Source: an uncultured Kineosporia sp. (lineage in GTDB: Bacteria; Actinomycetota; Actinomycetes; Actinomycetales; Kineosporiaceae). From it: a stretch of 10,340 nucleotides of DNA. A program made the position numbers and the translations under genes. Location of the stretch: the NCBI GenBank assembly GCA_937859855.1, contig CALMAR010000135.1, positions 1 through 10,340 on the forward strand, in the 5' to 3' direction. The notes under the pieces are model-generated. The model ran no database searches, was not told the DNA's origin, and saw nothing but the letters and a program-made list of their open reading frames with translations. Positions 1 through 6,254 of the stretch are shown in pieces (the stretch's first letter is position 1; every line of letters starts with the position of its first letter).

Positions 1-153
1 GAGCATGGACGGTTCGGCTCGGGCTGGGTGCAGGGGGCCGGGCTGGGCCGGGTCACCGTCCGGTTCGAGGGACCACACACCGCACCCGGGCCGATCAGAA
101 CCTTTCTGATCACCGACCCGGAGCTCAGCCCAGCCGATCCACCGGTCTGGTGA
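1..153 (+). CDS. dinB: DNA polymerase IV (Y-family), C-terminal end only
   Basis: The first 50 codons read open in frame 1 and end at TGA 151-153; the start lies outside the window. The peptide has the pattern HGRFGSGWVQGAGLGRVTVRFE, then PGPIRTF, then DPELSPADP. This matches, from memory, the last part of actinobacterial DinB/Pol IV proteins (little-finger region plus C-terminal tail, with GxGWVxGxGxGxVTVRFE and DPxLxPADP). Pol IV is a low-fidelity translesion polymerase. No catalytic residue is in view, so activity cannot be judged. The gene converges on the ThDP enzyme gene, and a shared hairpin (156-188) begins 3 nt after its stop codon. The identification rests on a short tail, so a related Y-family polymerase paralogue is possible. 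Confidence 0.72.
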   Translation, partial: EHGRFGSGWVQGAGLGRVTVRFEGPHTAPGPIRTFLITDPELSPADPPVW

Positions 154-155
154 AG

Positions 156-188
156 CCCGGCGGCTGGTCATGATCCTTACCCGCCGGG
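156..188. terminator. Bidirectional hairpin between dinB and the ThDP enzyme gene
   Basis: CCCGGCGG (156-163) and CCGCCGGG (181-188) form a perfect 8-bp GC stem around a 17-nt loop. It follows the dinB stop directly and overlaps the last codons of the minus-strand gene, whose TAA stop is at 177-179. There is no T-tract, as is common for actinobacterial terminators. A terminating role is inferred from its position between convergent genes. Confidence 0.5.
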
Positions 189-1922
189 ACTCTGCACCGT
201 CTCCTTCATCTTGGCGATCGCAAACCCCCAGGCCTGATGTACCGATGCCTGCGGCGGCAACGCCACCTCGTCCGGGTTGGTGACGACGTCCAGCAGCACC
301 GGCCCAGGCGACGCGAACGCCTGCGCGACAGTGGATTCCAGGTCCTCGTCGGCCTCCACCCGGAACGCGGTCAGGCCCAGCGCCCGGGCCACCGCGGCCA
401 GATCGGGGTTGTCCAGGACCGTGCCGAACTCGGGCAGGCCGGCCTGCTCCTGCTCCAGCTTGACCATCCCGAGCCGGCCATTGTTGAACACCACGATCCG
501 GATCGGCAGCTCCGCCGTCACCGCCGTCCGGAGGTCTCCCAGCAGCATGGTCAGCCCGCCATCCCCGGCCAAGGCGATCACCTGGCGGGACCGGTCCAGC
601 GCCTGTGCACCCAATGCCTGCGGCACGGCGTTGGCCATCGAGCCCAGGTTGTACGAGCCGATCAGGCGGCGGCCCCCACGCATCCGGACGAACCGGGACA
701 ACCAGACCGTGGCCATACCGGTGTCGGTGGTGAAAATGGCGTCGCCGGCCGCAGCGGTATCGATCACTGCGGCCAGCCGCTCGGGCCGGATTGCGCCGCT
801 CGGATCCTCGGCCGGCCTGCGAACGGCGGCCAGTACCCGCCCAGCCAGCGAACCCTCCTTCTGGCCATTCCCGCTGGCCAGGGCCTGCTGACGTTCCTGC
901 CAGGACAGATAGCTGTCCCGGGCCTTGGTCAGATGCGAGTCGTCGTCCTTGTCTGCGACCCGGTTCAGCAGCGCGGTCAGGCCGGGCTGGGCGTCGCAGA
1001 TCAGGCCGACGTCCGCCGGCGTGCGGCGGCTGATGTGCTCGGCCCGGCGGTCGAGCTGGATCACCGGAATGCCCTGCGGTAGCCACTCAGGGTAGGGAAA
1101 GTCGGTGCCGATCATCAGCAGCAGGTCGGCGCCGTCGAAAGCGGTCTTGCTCGCTGGGTTTCCGATCAGGCCGCTCTGCCCGACCTCGAACGGGTTGTCG
1201 TCCTCCAGAACCGCCTTGGCTTTGATCGTGAGCACCATCGGCGCCTGAAGCCTGCCAGCCAGCGCCAGCAGTTCGTCCCGGGTACCGGCGGCGCCGATTC
1301 CGGCCAGGATGGTCACCTTCGAGGCGGCGTCGATCAGCTCCACCGCTTCAGTCACTGCCTCGGGGTCTGGGTGCAGGATTGCCTGCCGGACAGCGAATTT
1401 CGGTTCACCGGCCGCCTTGGGCAGCTCCAGTTCACCGACGTCACCGGGCACCGTGAGCACCGCGACGCCGGGCCGGGCGTAGGCGGCGTTGACCGCCTGC
1501 TCCAGCAGCCGGGGGAACTGCTCGGGAGCGGTGACGGTGGCCCGGAACTCGGCGACGTCGGTGAACAGCAGGTCGTTGTCCACCTCCTGGAAGTACTCGC
1601 TACCCAGTTCGGCCCGGGGCACCTGCCCGCAGATCGCCAGCACCGGCGCGTGCGACTTCTTGGCGTCGTACAGCCCGTTCAGCAGGTGGATGGAGCCCGG
1701 CCCGACGGTTCCCATGCAGACCCCGATCGTGCCGCTCAGCTGCGCCTGCGCCGAAGCGGCGAACGCACCGGCCTCCTCGTGCCGGACACCGAACCACTCC
1801 ATCCCGTCCTGGCGCCGGATCGCGTCGGTGATGGGATTGAGGGCATCGCCCACCACCCCCCACACCGAGCGAACCCCTAGCGAGGCGAGTGAACTGACAA
1901 TGGTTTCGGCGATGGTCGGCAC
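177..1922 (-). CDS. poxB: Pyruvate dehydrogenase (quinone) / pyruvate oxidase-type ThDP enzyme
   Basis: The product is 581 aa, close to the usual 570-580 aa of PoxB/pyruvate:quinone oxidoreductases. These FAD- and ThDP-dependent enzymes decarboxylate pyruvate to acetate and CO2 and pass electrons to the quinone pool. The N-terminal ThDP Pyr domain (about 1-180) carries RHEEAGAFAA with the expected catalytic Glu at 50. A central domain (about 190-340) would bind FAD. The C-terminal domain has the ThDP/Mg signature GDGG at 453 ending in NN at 480-481. The open frame continues upstream to 2246. GTG at 1920-1922 is chosen because AGGAGG (complement of 1927-1932) lies 4 nt before it, homology starts with VPTIAETIVSSLA, and the extra 108 residues would overlap the divergent zinc-finger gene. 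The C-terminus ends soon after WGFAIAKMKE, shorter than my recollection of E. coli PoxB. A related acetolactate synthase-like ThDP enzyme is a less likely alternative. Confidence 0.85.
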   Translation of the reverse strand: MPTIAETIVSSLASLGVRSVWGVVGDALNPITDAIRRQDGMEWFGVRHEEAGAFAASAQAQLSGTIGVCMGTVGPGSIHLLNGLYDAKKSHAPVLAICGQVPRAELGSEYFQEVDNDLLFTDVAEFRATVTAPEQFPRLLEQAVNAAYARPGVAVLTVPGDVGELELPKAAGEPKFAVRQAILHPDPEAVTEAVELIDAASKVTILAGIGAAGTRDELLALAGRLQAPMVLTIKAKAVLEDDNPFEVGQSGLIGNPASKTAFDGADLLLMIGTDFPYPEWLPQGIPVIQLDRRAEHISRRTPADVGLICDAQPGLTALLNRVADKDDDSHLTKARDSYLSWQERQQALASGNGQKEGSLAGRVLAAVRRPAEDPSGAIRPERLAAVIDTAAAGDAIFTTDTGMATVWLSRFVRMRGGRRLIGSYNLGSMANAVPQALGAQALDRSRQVIALAGDGGLTMLLGDLRTAVTAELPIRIVVFNNGRLGMVKLEQEQAGLPEFGTVLDNPDLAAVARALGLTAFRVEADEDLESTVAQAFASPGPVLLDVVTNPDEVALPPQASVHQAWGFAIAKMKETVQSPGG

Positions 1923-1926
1923 CGAA

Positions 1927-1932
1927 CCTCCT
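1927..1932 (-). promoter_or_regulatory. Ribosome binding site fixing the poxB-like start
   Basis: On the minus strand this reads AGGAGG, 4 nt before GTG at 1922. It argues against the upstream start at 2246 in the same open frame. Confidence 0.75.
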
Positions 1933-2030
1933 GATGGCCGCAACTGTGACAGCCCGATCCTTGCAGCGGCCAAAACGACTGGCATCCGCAGATCCGGCCG
2001 GGATCCGCCCTGGCAGGGTCCATGACGCGC

Positions 2031-2048
2031 CCCTAGAGTCCCTAGAGT
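2031..2048 (+). promoter_or_regulatory. Tandem CCCTAGAGT repeat; leaderless -10 element of the zinc-finger gene
   Basis: Two perfect adjacent copies of the 9-mer CCCTAGAGT occupy 2031-2039 and 2040-2048. The second contains TAGAGT (2043-2048), a TANNNT-type -10 box separated by only 6 nt (GCAGCC) from ATG 2055. That spacing puts the transcription start at or next to the start codon, and no Shine-Dalgarno sequence is present. The first copy could be a second -10 box 9 bp upstream or part of a protein-binding site. No good -35 is visible, which is normal for such promoters. Confidence 0.55.
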
Positions 2049-2054
2049 GCAGCC

Positions 2055-2348
2055 ATGGCCGACACCTGCACCCATCTGGATCAGATCGATGCTGCCGCAA
2101 CCCCGGATTCGACCGGTTGTGAGGACTGCCTGAAGGTCGGCGGGCAATGGGTGCATCTGCGGATGTGCCGCAGCTGCGGGCACATCGGCTGCTGTGACTC
2201 CTCCCCCGCCCGCCACGCCACAGCGCACTACCATCAGGCCGATCACCCTCTGATCTCGTCCTACGAGCCGGGTGAGGACTGGTGGTTCTGCTACCTGGAC
2301 CAGCTCAGCTTCGACGTCTCAGGCGTGCCCGGCTACTCCCATCCGTGA
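2055..2348 (+). CDS. UBP-type zinc finger domain protein
   Basis: This small protein of 97 aa is almost entirely one zf-UBP domain. Candidate zinc ligands are Cys5 and His7, Cys22/Cys25, Cys38/Cys41, Cys46, and His54/His58/His60/His64. The core CRSCGHIGCCDSS followed by the RHATAHYH stretch is the family's signature. In eukaryotes this fold binds the free C-terminus of ubiquitin. Bacterial stand-alone versions are widespread in actinobacteria, and their ligand is not known to me. The ATG at 2055 is supported by the TAGAGT box 6 nt upstream (leaderless). The stop at 2346-2348 is 9 bp before the cobF start, so the two genes are probably co-transcribed. The domain call is secure and the function is not. 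Confidence 0.85.
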   Translation: MADTCTHLDQIDAAATPDSTGCEDCLKVGGQWVHLRMCRSCGHIGCCDSSPARHATAHYHQADHPLISSYEPGEDWWFCYLDQLSFDVSGVPGYSHP

Positions 2349-2357
2349 AGGGCTGAC

Positions 2358-3131
2358 GTGCGCCAGATCCTGGTGATCGGCATCGGCGCGGGAGATCCGG
2401 GCCATCTCACCGCTCAGGCCATCCAGGCGATGAACCGCACGGACGTCTTCTTCGTCGTGGACAAGGGCCAGGTCAAGGACGAGCTGGTGCACCTGCGCAA
2501 GCAGATCCTGGATCGGTACGTGACCAGGCCGGATTACCGGATCGTCGAGCTGGCCGAGCCGTATCGCGACCGCACCGCCCCGGCCTACGCCCAGGCGGTC
2601 GGGGACTGGCATCGGCGCCGGGCGGAACTCTTCGAGTCGGCCCTGGCCGGCGAGCTGACGCAGGACGGCGTGGGCGCGTTCCTGGTCTGGGGTGATCCGG
2701 CGTTCTACGACAGCACGCTGCGAATCCTGGACCTGCTGGTGGCTCGTGGCCGGATCGGCTTCGAGGTCGAGGTGATTCCCGGGATCAGCAGCGTGCAGGT
2801 GCTGGCCGCCCGGCACCGGCTGATCCTGAACCGGATCGGTGAGCCGGTCCTGATCACCACCGGCCGCCGCCTGGCCGAGGGCTGGCCGGACGGAGTCCGC
2901 GACGTCGTGGTGATGCTGGACGCTGACTGCACCTTCCGGGACCTGGTGGCCAGCGACTCGCAGACCGATCAGTACTCGATCTACTGGGGCGCCTACCTCG
3001 GCACTCCGGACGAGATTCTGATCAGCGGCCCGCTGCCCGGTGTCGCTGAGCAGATCATCGAGGCCAGGCGCGCAGCCAGGGAACGCAAGGGATGGATCAT
3101 GGACACCTATCTGCTGCGCCGCGGCAGCTGA
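2358..3131 (+). CDS. cobF: Precorrin-6A synthase (deacetylating), CobF
   Basis: CobF uses SAM to methylate C-1 of precorrin-5 and releases acetate, giving precorrin-6A in the aerobic cobalamin pathway. The 257-aa product has the size and landmarks of the tetrapyrrole (corrin/porphyrin) methylase fold. These are the N-terminal IGIGAGDPGHLT loop (7-18), VWGDPAFYDST (110-120), VEVIPGISSVQ (137-147) and ITTGRR (166-171). The GTG start at 2358 is 9 bp after the zinc-finger gene stop, with a modest GAAGGG (2347-2352) as possible ribosome binding site. Its 3' end is only 4 bp from the convergent RAM-domain gene, and only a weak GCTGC/GCAGC hairpin (3113-3128) is seen there. No other cob gene is in the window, so cobF is separated from the pathway cluster or the pathway is scattered. 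Confidence 0.9.
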   Translation: MRQILVIGIGAGDPGHLTAQAIQAMNRTDVFFVVDKGQVKDELVHLRKQILDRYVTRPDYRIVELAEPYRDRTAPAYAQAVGDWHRRRAELFESALAGELTQDGVGAFLVWGDPAFYDSTLRILDLLVARGRIGFEVEVIPGISSVQVLAARHRLILNRIGEPVLITTGRRLAEGWPDGVRDVVVMLDADCTFRDLVASDSQTDQYSIYWGAYLGTPDEILISGPLPGVAEQIIEARRAARERKGWIMDTYLLRRGS

Positions 3132-3135
3132 TGGC

Positions 3136-3414
3136 TCACCCGAACTCCGGCCCGAAGGCGGCATCCACTTCAGAGGCGGCATAGGTGCGGAAGGCTAAAT
3201 AGGTCCGGCTCTCGAGGATGCCCTCCACCTTGCCCAGCCGATCGGCGATCACCTCAGCCAGCGCCTCATGGTGGGGCACCCGGACGATCGCGACCAGATC
3301 ACTGTCTCCGGTCACCGAGTAGACCTCGCGGACGCCGTCCAGCTCGCCGATGGCCCCAGCCACCTGCGGGATCTGATCCCGCTGAACCTTGAAGTGGACG
3401 ATCGCAGTAACCAC
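3136..3414 (-). CDS. Stand-alone Lrp/AsnC ligand-binding (RAM) domain protein
   Basis: The product is 92 aa and comprises only the C-terminal alpha/beta (RAM) domain of Lrp/AsnC regulators, with no DNA-binding helix-turn-helix. The pattern TGDSDLVAIVRV (35-46) matches the GxxDxxxxV strand-turn-strand typical of the family, and the protein ends with an ESRTYLAFRTY strand. Such stand-alone domains form dimers or higher oligomers, bind amino acids or other small ligands, and may modulate full-length Lrp proteins. The GTG start (3412-3414) is preceded by GAAGGGAG about 8 nt upstream. A TAGGGT sequence (complement of 3450-3455) could be its -10 box. The gene is convergent with cobF and divergent from the methyltransferase, so it is probably a single transcription unit. 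Its partner regulator is not in the window. Confidence 0.82.
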   Translation of the reverse strand: MVTAIVHFKVQRDQIPQVAGAIGELDGVREVYSVTGDSDLVAIVRVPHHEALAEVIADRLGKVEGILESRTYLAFRTYAASEVDAAFGPEFG

Positions 3415-3449
3415 GGCCCAGGCTCCCTTCGAAGAACCTCCGGCGCACG

Positions 3450-3455
3450 ACCCTA
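3450..3455 (-). promoter_or_regulatory. Possible -10 box of the RAM-domain gene
   Basis: The minus strand reads TAGGGT, about 35 nt before the GTG start at 3414, with a ribosome binding site in between. No convincing -35 element is visible, so this is a weak call. Confidence 0.28.
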
Positions 3456-3570
3456 GCGGGATCAGCTCGGGGCCACCTGACCGGTTCTTGCCGCAGGAGG
3501 CGCGCCCTGGCTCGACGTGTGCTCGTTGATTTAACCCGTTGTCGATCCTGAATAACCGAACGTGGTTCCA

Positions 3571-3598
3571 TTGACCCAGCTAAACCGGTCGATACAGT
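3571..3598 (+). promoter_or_regulatory. Sigma70-type promoter of the DUF574 methyltransferase
   Basis: TTGACC (3571-3576) and TACAGT (3593-3598), spaced by 16 bp, match the actinobacterial housekeeping promoter (TTGAC / TAnnnT). They lie about 50 bp before ATG 3649. Just upstream, AACC (3554-3557) and GGTT (3564-3567) form a small inverted repeat next to the -35 that could be a regulator site. Confidence 0.6.
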
Positions 3599-3648
3599 GA
3601 TGAACACCGCTGCAGAATCCGACTACGGGATGCGAAACGGGGTGCGCA

Positions 3649-4503
3649 ATGACGGCCGACGGCCCCCGTGCGCGCGCCGGGGAGGCGGACTGGGAGACCG
3701 ACTGGAGCTGGACGGTCGCCGATCCACGATGGATTCCTCCAGACGTCGATGCCGACCGCCCCAGCCCGGCCCGGATGTTCAATTACGCGCTGGGCGGCAA
3801 GGACAACTTCGCGGTCGACCGGGACGCGGTGGCCCGGATCAGCGACGTCTTCCCCGATTACGCCGATCTGGCGCTGGCCAATCGCAGCTTCCTGGTCCGG
3901 GCTGTGGACGATATGGCCCGCCAGGGGATTGACCAGTTCATCGATCTGGGCACCGGCATCCCGGTCTCGCCGAGCGTGCATGAAGTGGTGCAGGAGGTCC
4001 ATCCGCGGGCCCGGGTGGTCTATGTGGACCAGGACCCGATCGTGATGGCCCAGAACCGGGCCCTGCGCGGCCGCTATCCGGGCGTGCTGACCGCCCGGCA
4101 CGATCTGCGTCAGCCCGACGCCCTGTTGGCCGATCCAGCCATCCGGAGCTGGCTTGATCTGGACCGGCCGCTGGGAATCGTGCTCACCGCCGTCCTGCAG
4201 TTCGTCCGCGGAGATCTAGCGCCTCAGATGATCACCGGCTACCGCCGGATGCTGACCCGGGGCAGTGCGATCGCCATGTCGGTCGCCTGCAAGGACGGGA
4301 CGCCGCCCGAGCTCATGCGGCGGATGGAGCAGGTCTATGCCACCTCGGCGATGCCGATAACTTTCCGGTCGCTGGCACAGGTGGAACAGCTCATGGAGGG
4401 GCTGGACCTGGCTGAGCCGGGCCTGACCGACGTCACCGGCTGGCGCACGGATGGCCAGCCCACCACACTGAAGATGCTCGCGGGAGTCGGCTGGCTACGC
4501 TGA
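3649..4503 (+). CDS. DUF574-family SAM-dependent methyltransferase
   Basis: The product is 284 aa and matches the actinobacterial DUF574 (Methyltransf_19) family. The hallmark N-terminal motif SPARMFNYALGGKDNFAVDR (39-58) is present. The class I methyltransferase core follows, with motif I IDLGTGIP (98-105), acidic residues of motif II in VVYVDQDP (123-130), and HDLRQPD (151-157). The substrate is unknown; the family is abundant in sporulating actinomycetes, often near XRE-DUF5753/DUF397 genes. The ATG at 3649 is preferred, with GGGGTG a few bases upstream as a mediocre ribosome binding site and a clear promoter at 3571-3598. The gene converges on the RsbW-like ATPase gene of the adjacent cassette, with 38 bp between stops. 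Confidence 0.85.
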   Translation: MTADGPRARAGEADWETDWSWTVADPRWIPPDVDADRPSPARMFNYALGGKDNFAVDRDAVARISDVFPDYADLALANRSFLVRAVDDMARQGIDQFIDLGTGIPVSPSVHEVVQEVHPRARVVYVDQDPIVMAQNRALRGRYPGVLTARHDLRQPDALLADPAIRSWLDLDRPLGIVLTAVLQFVRGDLAPQMITGYRRMLTRGSAIAMSVACKDGTPPELMRRMEQVYATSAMPITFRSLAQVEQLMEGLDLAEPGLTDVTGWRTDGQPTTLKMLAGVGWLR

Positions 4504-4504
4504 A

Positions 4505-4547
4505 AGTTACTGGCAGACAGTGCAACTGGAGTGGATAGGAACTATCC
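4505..4547. terminator. Hairpins between convergent genes
   Basis: Two small inverted repeats fill the gap. AGTT-ACTG (4505-4512) pairs with CAGT (4518-4521) and AACT (4524-4527). GGATAG (4533-4538) pairs with CTATCC (4542-4547) around a GAA loop and includes the minus-strand TAG stop. Their position between convergent stops suggests transcription termination in both directions. The stems are short, so confidence is low. Confidence 0.35.
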
Positions 4548-5063
4548 GGCCCGGAGGATCATGGCTGGCTCCGGGGCCGGGCCGACGTCGTGACTGGGGT
4601 CGAGAGCGAAGATGGCCCAGACCGTCTTGGTGCCCCCGCCCGGCATCCAGCCCCAGCAAAGGCTGAGCGACTCGATCAGCTGAAGTCCACGGCCCCCCAC
4701 ATCGGTCTCATCGGCCGGACGACGAACCGGAGGCAATGGGCTGGGGTCGCGAACCGTGCAGATCAGATGCGAGCCAGTCGACATCAGGTTCAGTTCGACC
4801 TGGTCAGTGTGGCTGGGATGAGGAGGCTGCTGCGGGGCAGCGGCTGCGCTCCGAGGGGACAGGCCGGTCAGCCGGAGGCCGTGCACGAGGGCATTGGCGA
4901 CCAGTTCGGAGACCACGAGGGCAACGTCTTCACATATGATCTGAGCGTCCCAATCTGACAACACAGAGTGAACGATGTCACGGGCGTGCTGGACGGCGGC
5001 GAACTCACCCGGCAGGACCGCGGAGACGGTGGTTGCTGAGGGTCCGGCCGAGACCTGGGTCAC
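4542..5063 (-). CDS. RsbW-like ATP-binding (HATPase_c_2) protein of a WhiJ/AbaA-type cassette
   Basis: The product is 173 aa with a single GHKL ATPase domain of the anti-sigma/serine kinase type. It shows the N-box ELVANALVHG (53-62, Mg-binding Asn57), the G1-like VRDPSPLPP (104-112, Asp106) and the G2 glycine-rich lid GGRGLQLIE (123-131), then a final GGTKTVWAIFAL strand (143-154). Proteins like this beside XRE-DUF5753 and DUF397 genes occur in many Streptomyces developmental loci (whiJ- and abaA-type clusters). Whether they act as kinases or only bind nucleotide is generally unclear. The frame stays open to 5405, but GTG at 5061-5063 is chosen because AGGAGG lies 6 nt upstream and the homologous domain begins soon after; longer forms would cover the operator region. 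A Pro/Ala/His-rich insert (about 68-87) separates the N-box from the central strand. Confidence 0.8.
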   Translation of the reverse strand: MTQVSAGPSATTVSAVLPGEFAAVQHARDIVHSVLSDWDAQIICEDVALVVSELVANALVHGLRLTGLSPRSAAAAPQQPPHPSHTDQVELNLMSTGSHLICTVRDPSPLPPVRRPADETDVGGRGLQLIESLSLCWGWMPGGGTKTVWAIFALDPSHDVGPAPEPAMILRAG

Positions 5064-5069
5064 CTCGCG

Positions 5070-5075
5070 CCTCCT
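5070..5075 (-). promoter_or_regulatory. Ribosome binding site fixing the RsbW-like gene start
   Basis: The minus strand reads AGGAGG, 6 nt before GTG at 5063. It supports a 173-aa product rather than extensions of up to 287 aa in the same open frame. Confidence 0.7.
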
Positions 5076-5156
5076 GGGTCGAATTGCTGAACGGCCGATC
5101 GCCTGTCGGGCATCAACCGGGTCAGCATGAGCGTCACCAGCGGAAAGCTCCTGCAT

Positions 5157-5180
5157 GTGCACGTGCACGAACCTAGAATA
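5157..5180. promoter_or_regulatory. Candidate operator copy 1 (TGCACGTGCA box)
   Basis: GTGCACGTGCAC (5157-5168) is a perfect 12-bp palindrome. Its core TGCACGTGCA (5158-5167) is followed by 5 variable bases and CTAGA (5173-5177). The same arrangement recurs exactly 42 bp further on. On the minus strand, TATTCT (complement of 5175-5180) could be a -10 box for the RsbW-like gene, which would place this palindrome near the transcription start. Function as an operator is inferred. Confidence 0.55.
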
Positions 5181-5195
5181 GCCATCTGATTCGTG

Positions 5196-5223
5196 CTGAT
5201 GCACGTGCATCAGTCTAGATTTA
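5196..5223. promoter_or_regulatory. Candidate operator copy 2 (18-bp perfect palindrome)
   Basis: CTGATGCACGTGCATCAG (5196-5213) is a perfect 18-bp palindrome. Its centre TGCACGTGCA (5200-5209) repeats copy 1 at 42 bp, and CTAGA (5215-5219) recurs at the same offset. It lies in the divergent region between the RsbW-like gene and the XRE regulator gene, so the dimeric XRE protein is the obvious candidate ligand. This is inference, without binding data. Confidence 0.6.
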
Positions 5224-5322
5224 TCCTGCTGATCACGACATCCCCCAAACGTTCTGCTCCCATACCCGGACAATTCGGATAGTGGCAGACTGGCTACGAA
5301 CCGTTTCTGAAGGGAGCGCATC

Positions 5323-6186
5323 GTGACGACGCCGACCGGCGGAGGCCCGACCATCCAACGCATGCTGGTCGGAGCACAACTGCGCCGGCTGCGCGAATCG
5401 GCCAATGTGACCCGGGAGGCGGCCGGTTATCACATCCGCAGTTCCGAGTCGAAGATCAGCCGAATGGAACTGGGCCGGGTCAGCTTCAAGGAGCGCGATG
5501 TCGATGACTTGCTCAGCCTGTACGGAATCGACGATGAGGCCGACCGCGAAGTCATGGTCAGCCAAGCTCGTCAGGCCAATGAGCGCGGCTGGTGGCATGC
5601 CTTCGACGCGGTGATGCCCGGCTGGTTCCAGACCTACATCGGCCTGGAGTCCGCGGCGTCGATGATCCGCAGCTACGAGATCCAGTTCCTGCCGGGTCTG
5701 CTGCAGACCGCCGCCTATTCACGCGCGGTGATGACCGCGAGCATGCCCGGCATCTCCGAGGATGAGATGGACCGGCGAATAACCCTGCGGATGCAACGCC
5801 AGGAGGCGCTGCGCCGGCCCAATCCGGTGCAGTTCTGGGCGGTGATTGACGAGGCAGCCATCCACCGGCCGCACGGCGGGATCGGGGTGCTGCGTGAACA
5901 GATCCAGCACGTGCTCGACTTGATGAGCATGGCGCACATCGTGGTTCAGGTCATGCCCTATTCGATCGGCAGTCACGCCGGCGACGGCGGAGCTTTCAGC
6001 ATCCTGCGCTTTCCCGAGCCCGACCTGGCCGACCTGGTGTATGTGCCTCAAATGTTCAGCGCGTCCTTCCTGGACAAGCGTGAGTACGTGGAGCAGTACA
6101 GCCGGATCATGGACCGGCTCTGTGTGGATGCCCTTCCGCCCGAGCGAACCCGCGAGATCTTCGAGGAACTGCTCAAGAGTTTGTGA
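5323..6186 (+). CDS. XRE-family regulator with DUF5753 domain (WhiJ-like)
   Basis: The product is 287 aa, the usual length for WhiJ-like regulators. An N-terminal helix-turn-helix spans about 14-70, including GAQLRRLRESANVTREAA and the recognition region SSESKISRMELGR. The C-terminal DUF5753 domain (about 90-283) shows its usual landmarks: the YIGLESAAS pattern (105-113), QFLPGLLQTAAYSRAV (121-136), the RQEALRR stretch, then VVQVMPY (207-213) and YVEQYSRIMDRL (255-266). WhiJ-like proteins are known in Streptomyces as developmental and antibiotic regulators whose action is tuned by a neighbouring DUF397 protein. The GTG start (5323) has AAGGGAG (5310-5316) 6 nt upstream. The gene is divergent from the RsbW-like ATPase gene, with paired palindromes between them, and a DUF397 gene follows 270 bp downstream. 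Confidence 0.88.
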   Translation: MTTPTGGGPTIQRMLVGAQLRRLRESANVTREAAGYHIRSSESKISRMELGRVSFKERDVDDLLSLYGIDDEADREVMVSQARQANERGWWHAFDAVMPGWFQTYIGLESAASMIRSYEIQFLPGLLQTAAYSRAVMTASMPGISEDEMDRRITLRMQRQEALRRPNPVQFWAVIDEAAIHRPHGGIGVLREQIQHVLDLMSMAHIVVQVMPYSIGSHAGDGGAFSILRFPEPDLADLVYVPQMFSASFLDKREYVEQYSRIMDRLCVDALPPERTREIFEELLKSL

Positions 6187-6210
6187 GCCAGACCTTCACT
6201 CCTTTCTCAC

Positions 6211-6237
6211 TGTGCACGCGCTCTGACACCTTGCACA
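6211..6237. promoter_or_regulatory. TGTGCA-N15-TGCACA inverted repeat upstream of the DUF397 gene
   Basis: TGTGCA (6211-6216) and TGCACA (6232-6237) form an inverted repeat, and the left arm includes the GTGCAC core of the candidate operators at 5157 and 5200. It lies just after the regulator gene, in the 270-bp gap before DUF397. It could be a weaker binding site for the same regulator. Six-base arms are short, so chance is possible. Confidence 0.3.
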
Positions 6238-6254
6238 TGAGGAATCACATTTAG

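Noticed and set aside
237..1082. Long plus-strand open frames opposite the ThDP enzyme gene
   Set aside because: They have Arg/Gln/Pro/Gly-rich shadow composition and no ribosome binding site or motif, and the minus strand has clear enzyme motifs.
1923..2246. N-terminal extension of the ThDP enzyme to 689 aa
   Set aside because: The added 108 residues are Gly/Ala/Arg-rich and unlike the family. They overlap the divergent zinc-finger gene, and a strong ribosome binding site marks GTG 1922.
2319..3182. 287-aa minus-strand open frame opposite cobF
   Set aside because: The plus-strand frame is an unambiguous CobF; the antisense product has only His/Asp/Gln/Pro-rich shadow composition.
5064..5405. 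N-terminal extension of the RsbW-like protein to 287 aa
   Set aside because: It would translate through the palindromic promoter region and into the XRE gene, whereas GTG 5063 has AGGAGG at 6 nt and fits the domain start.
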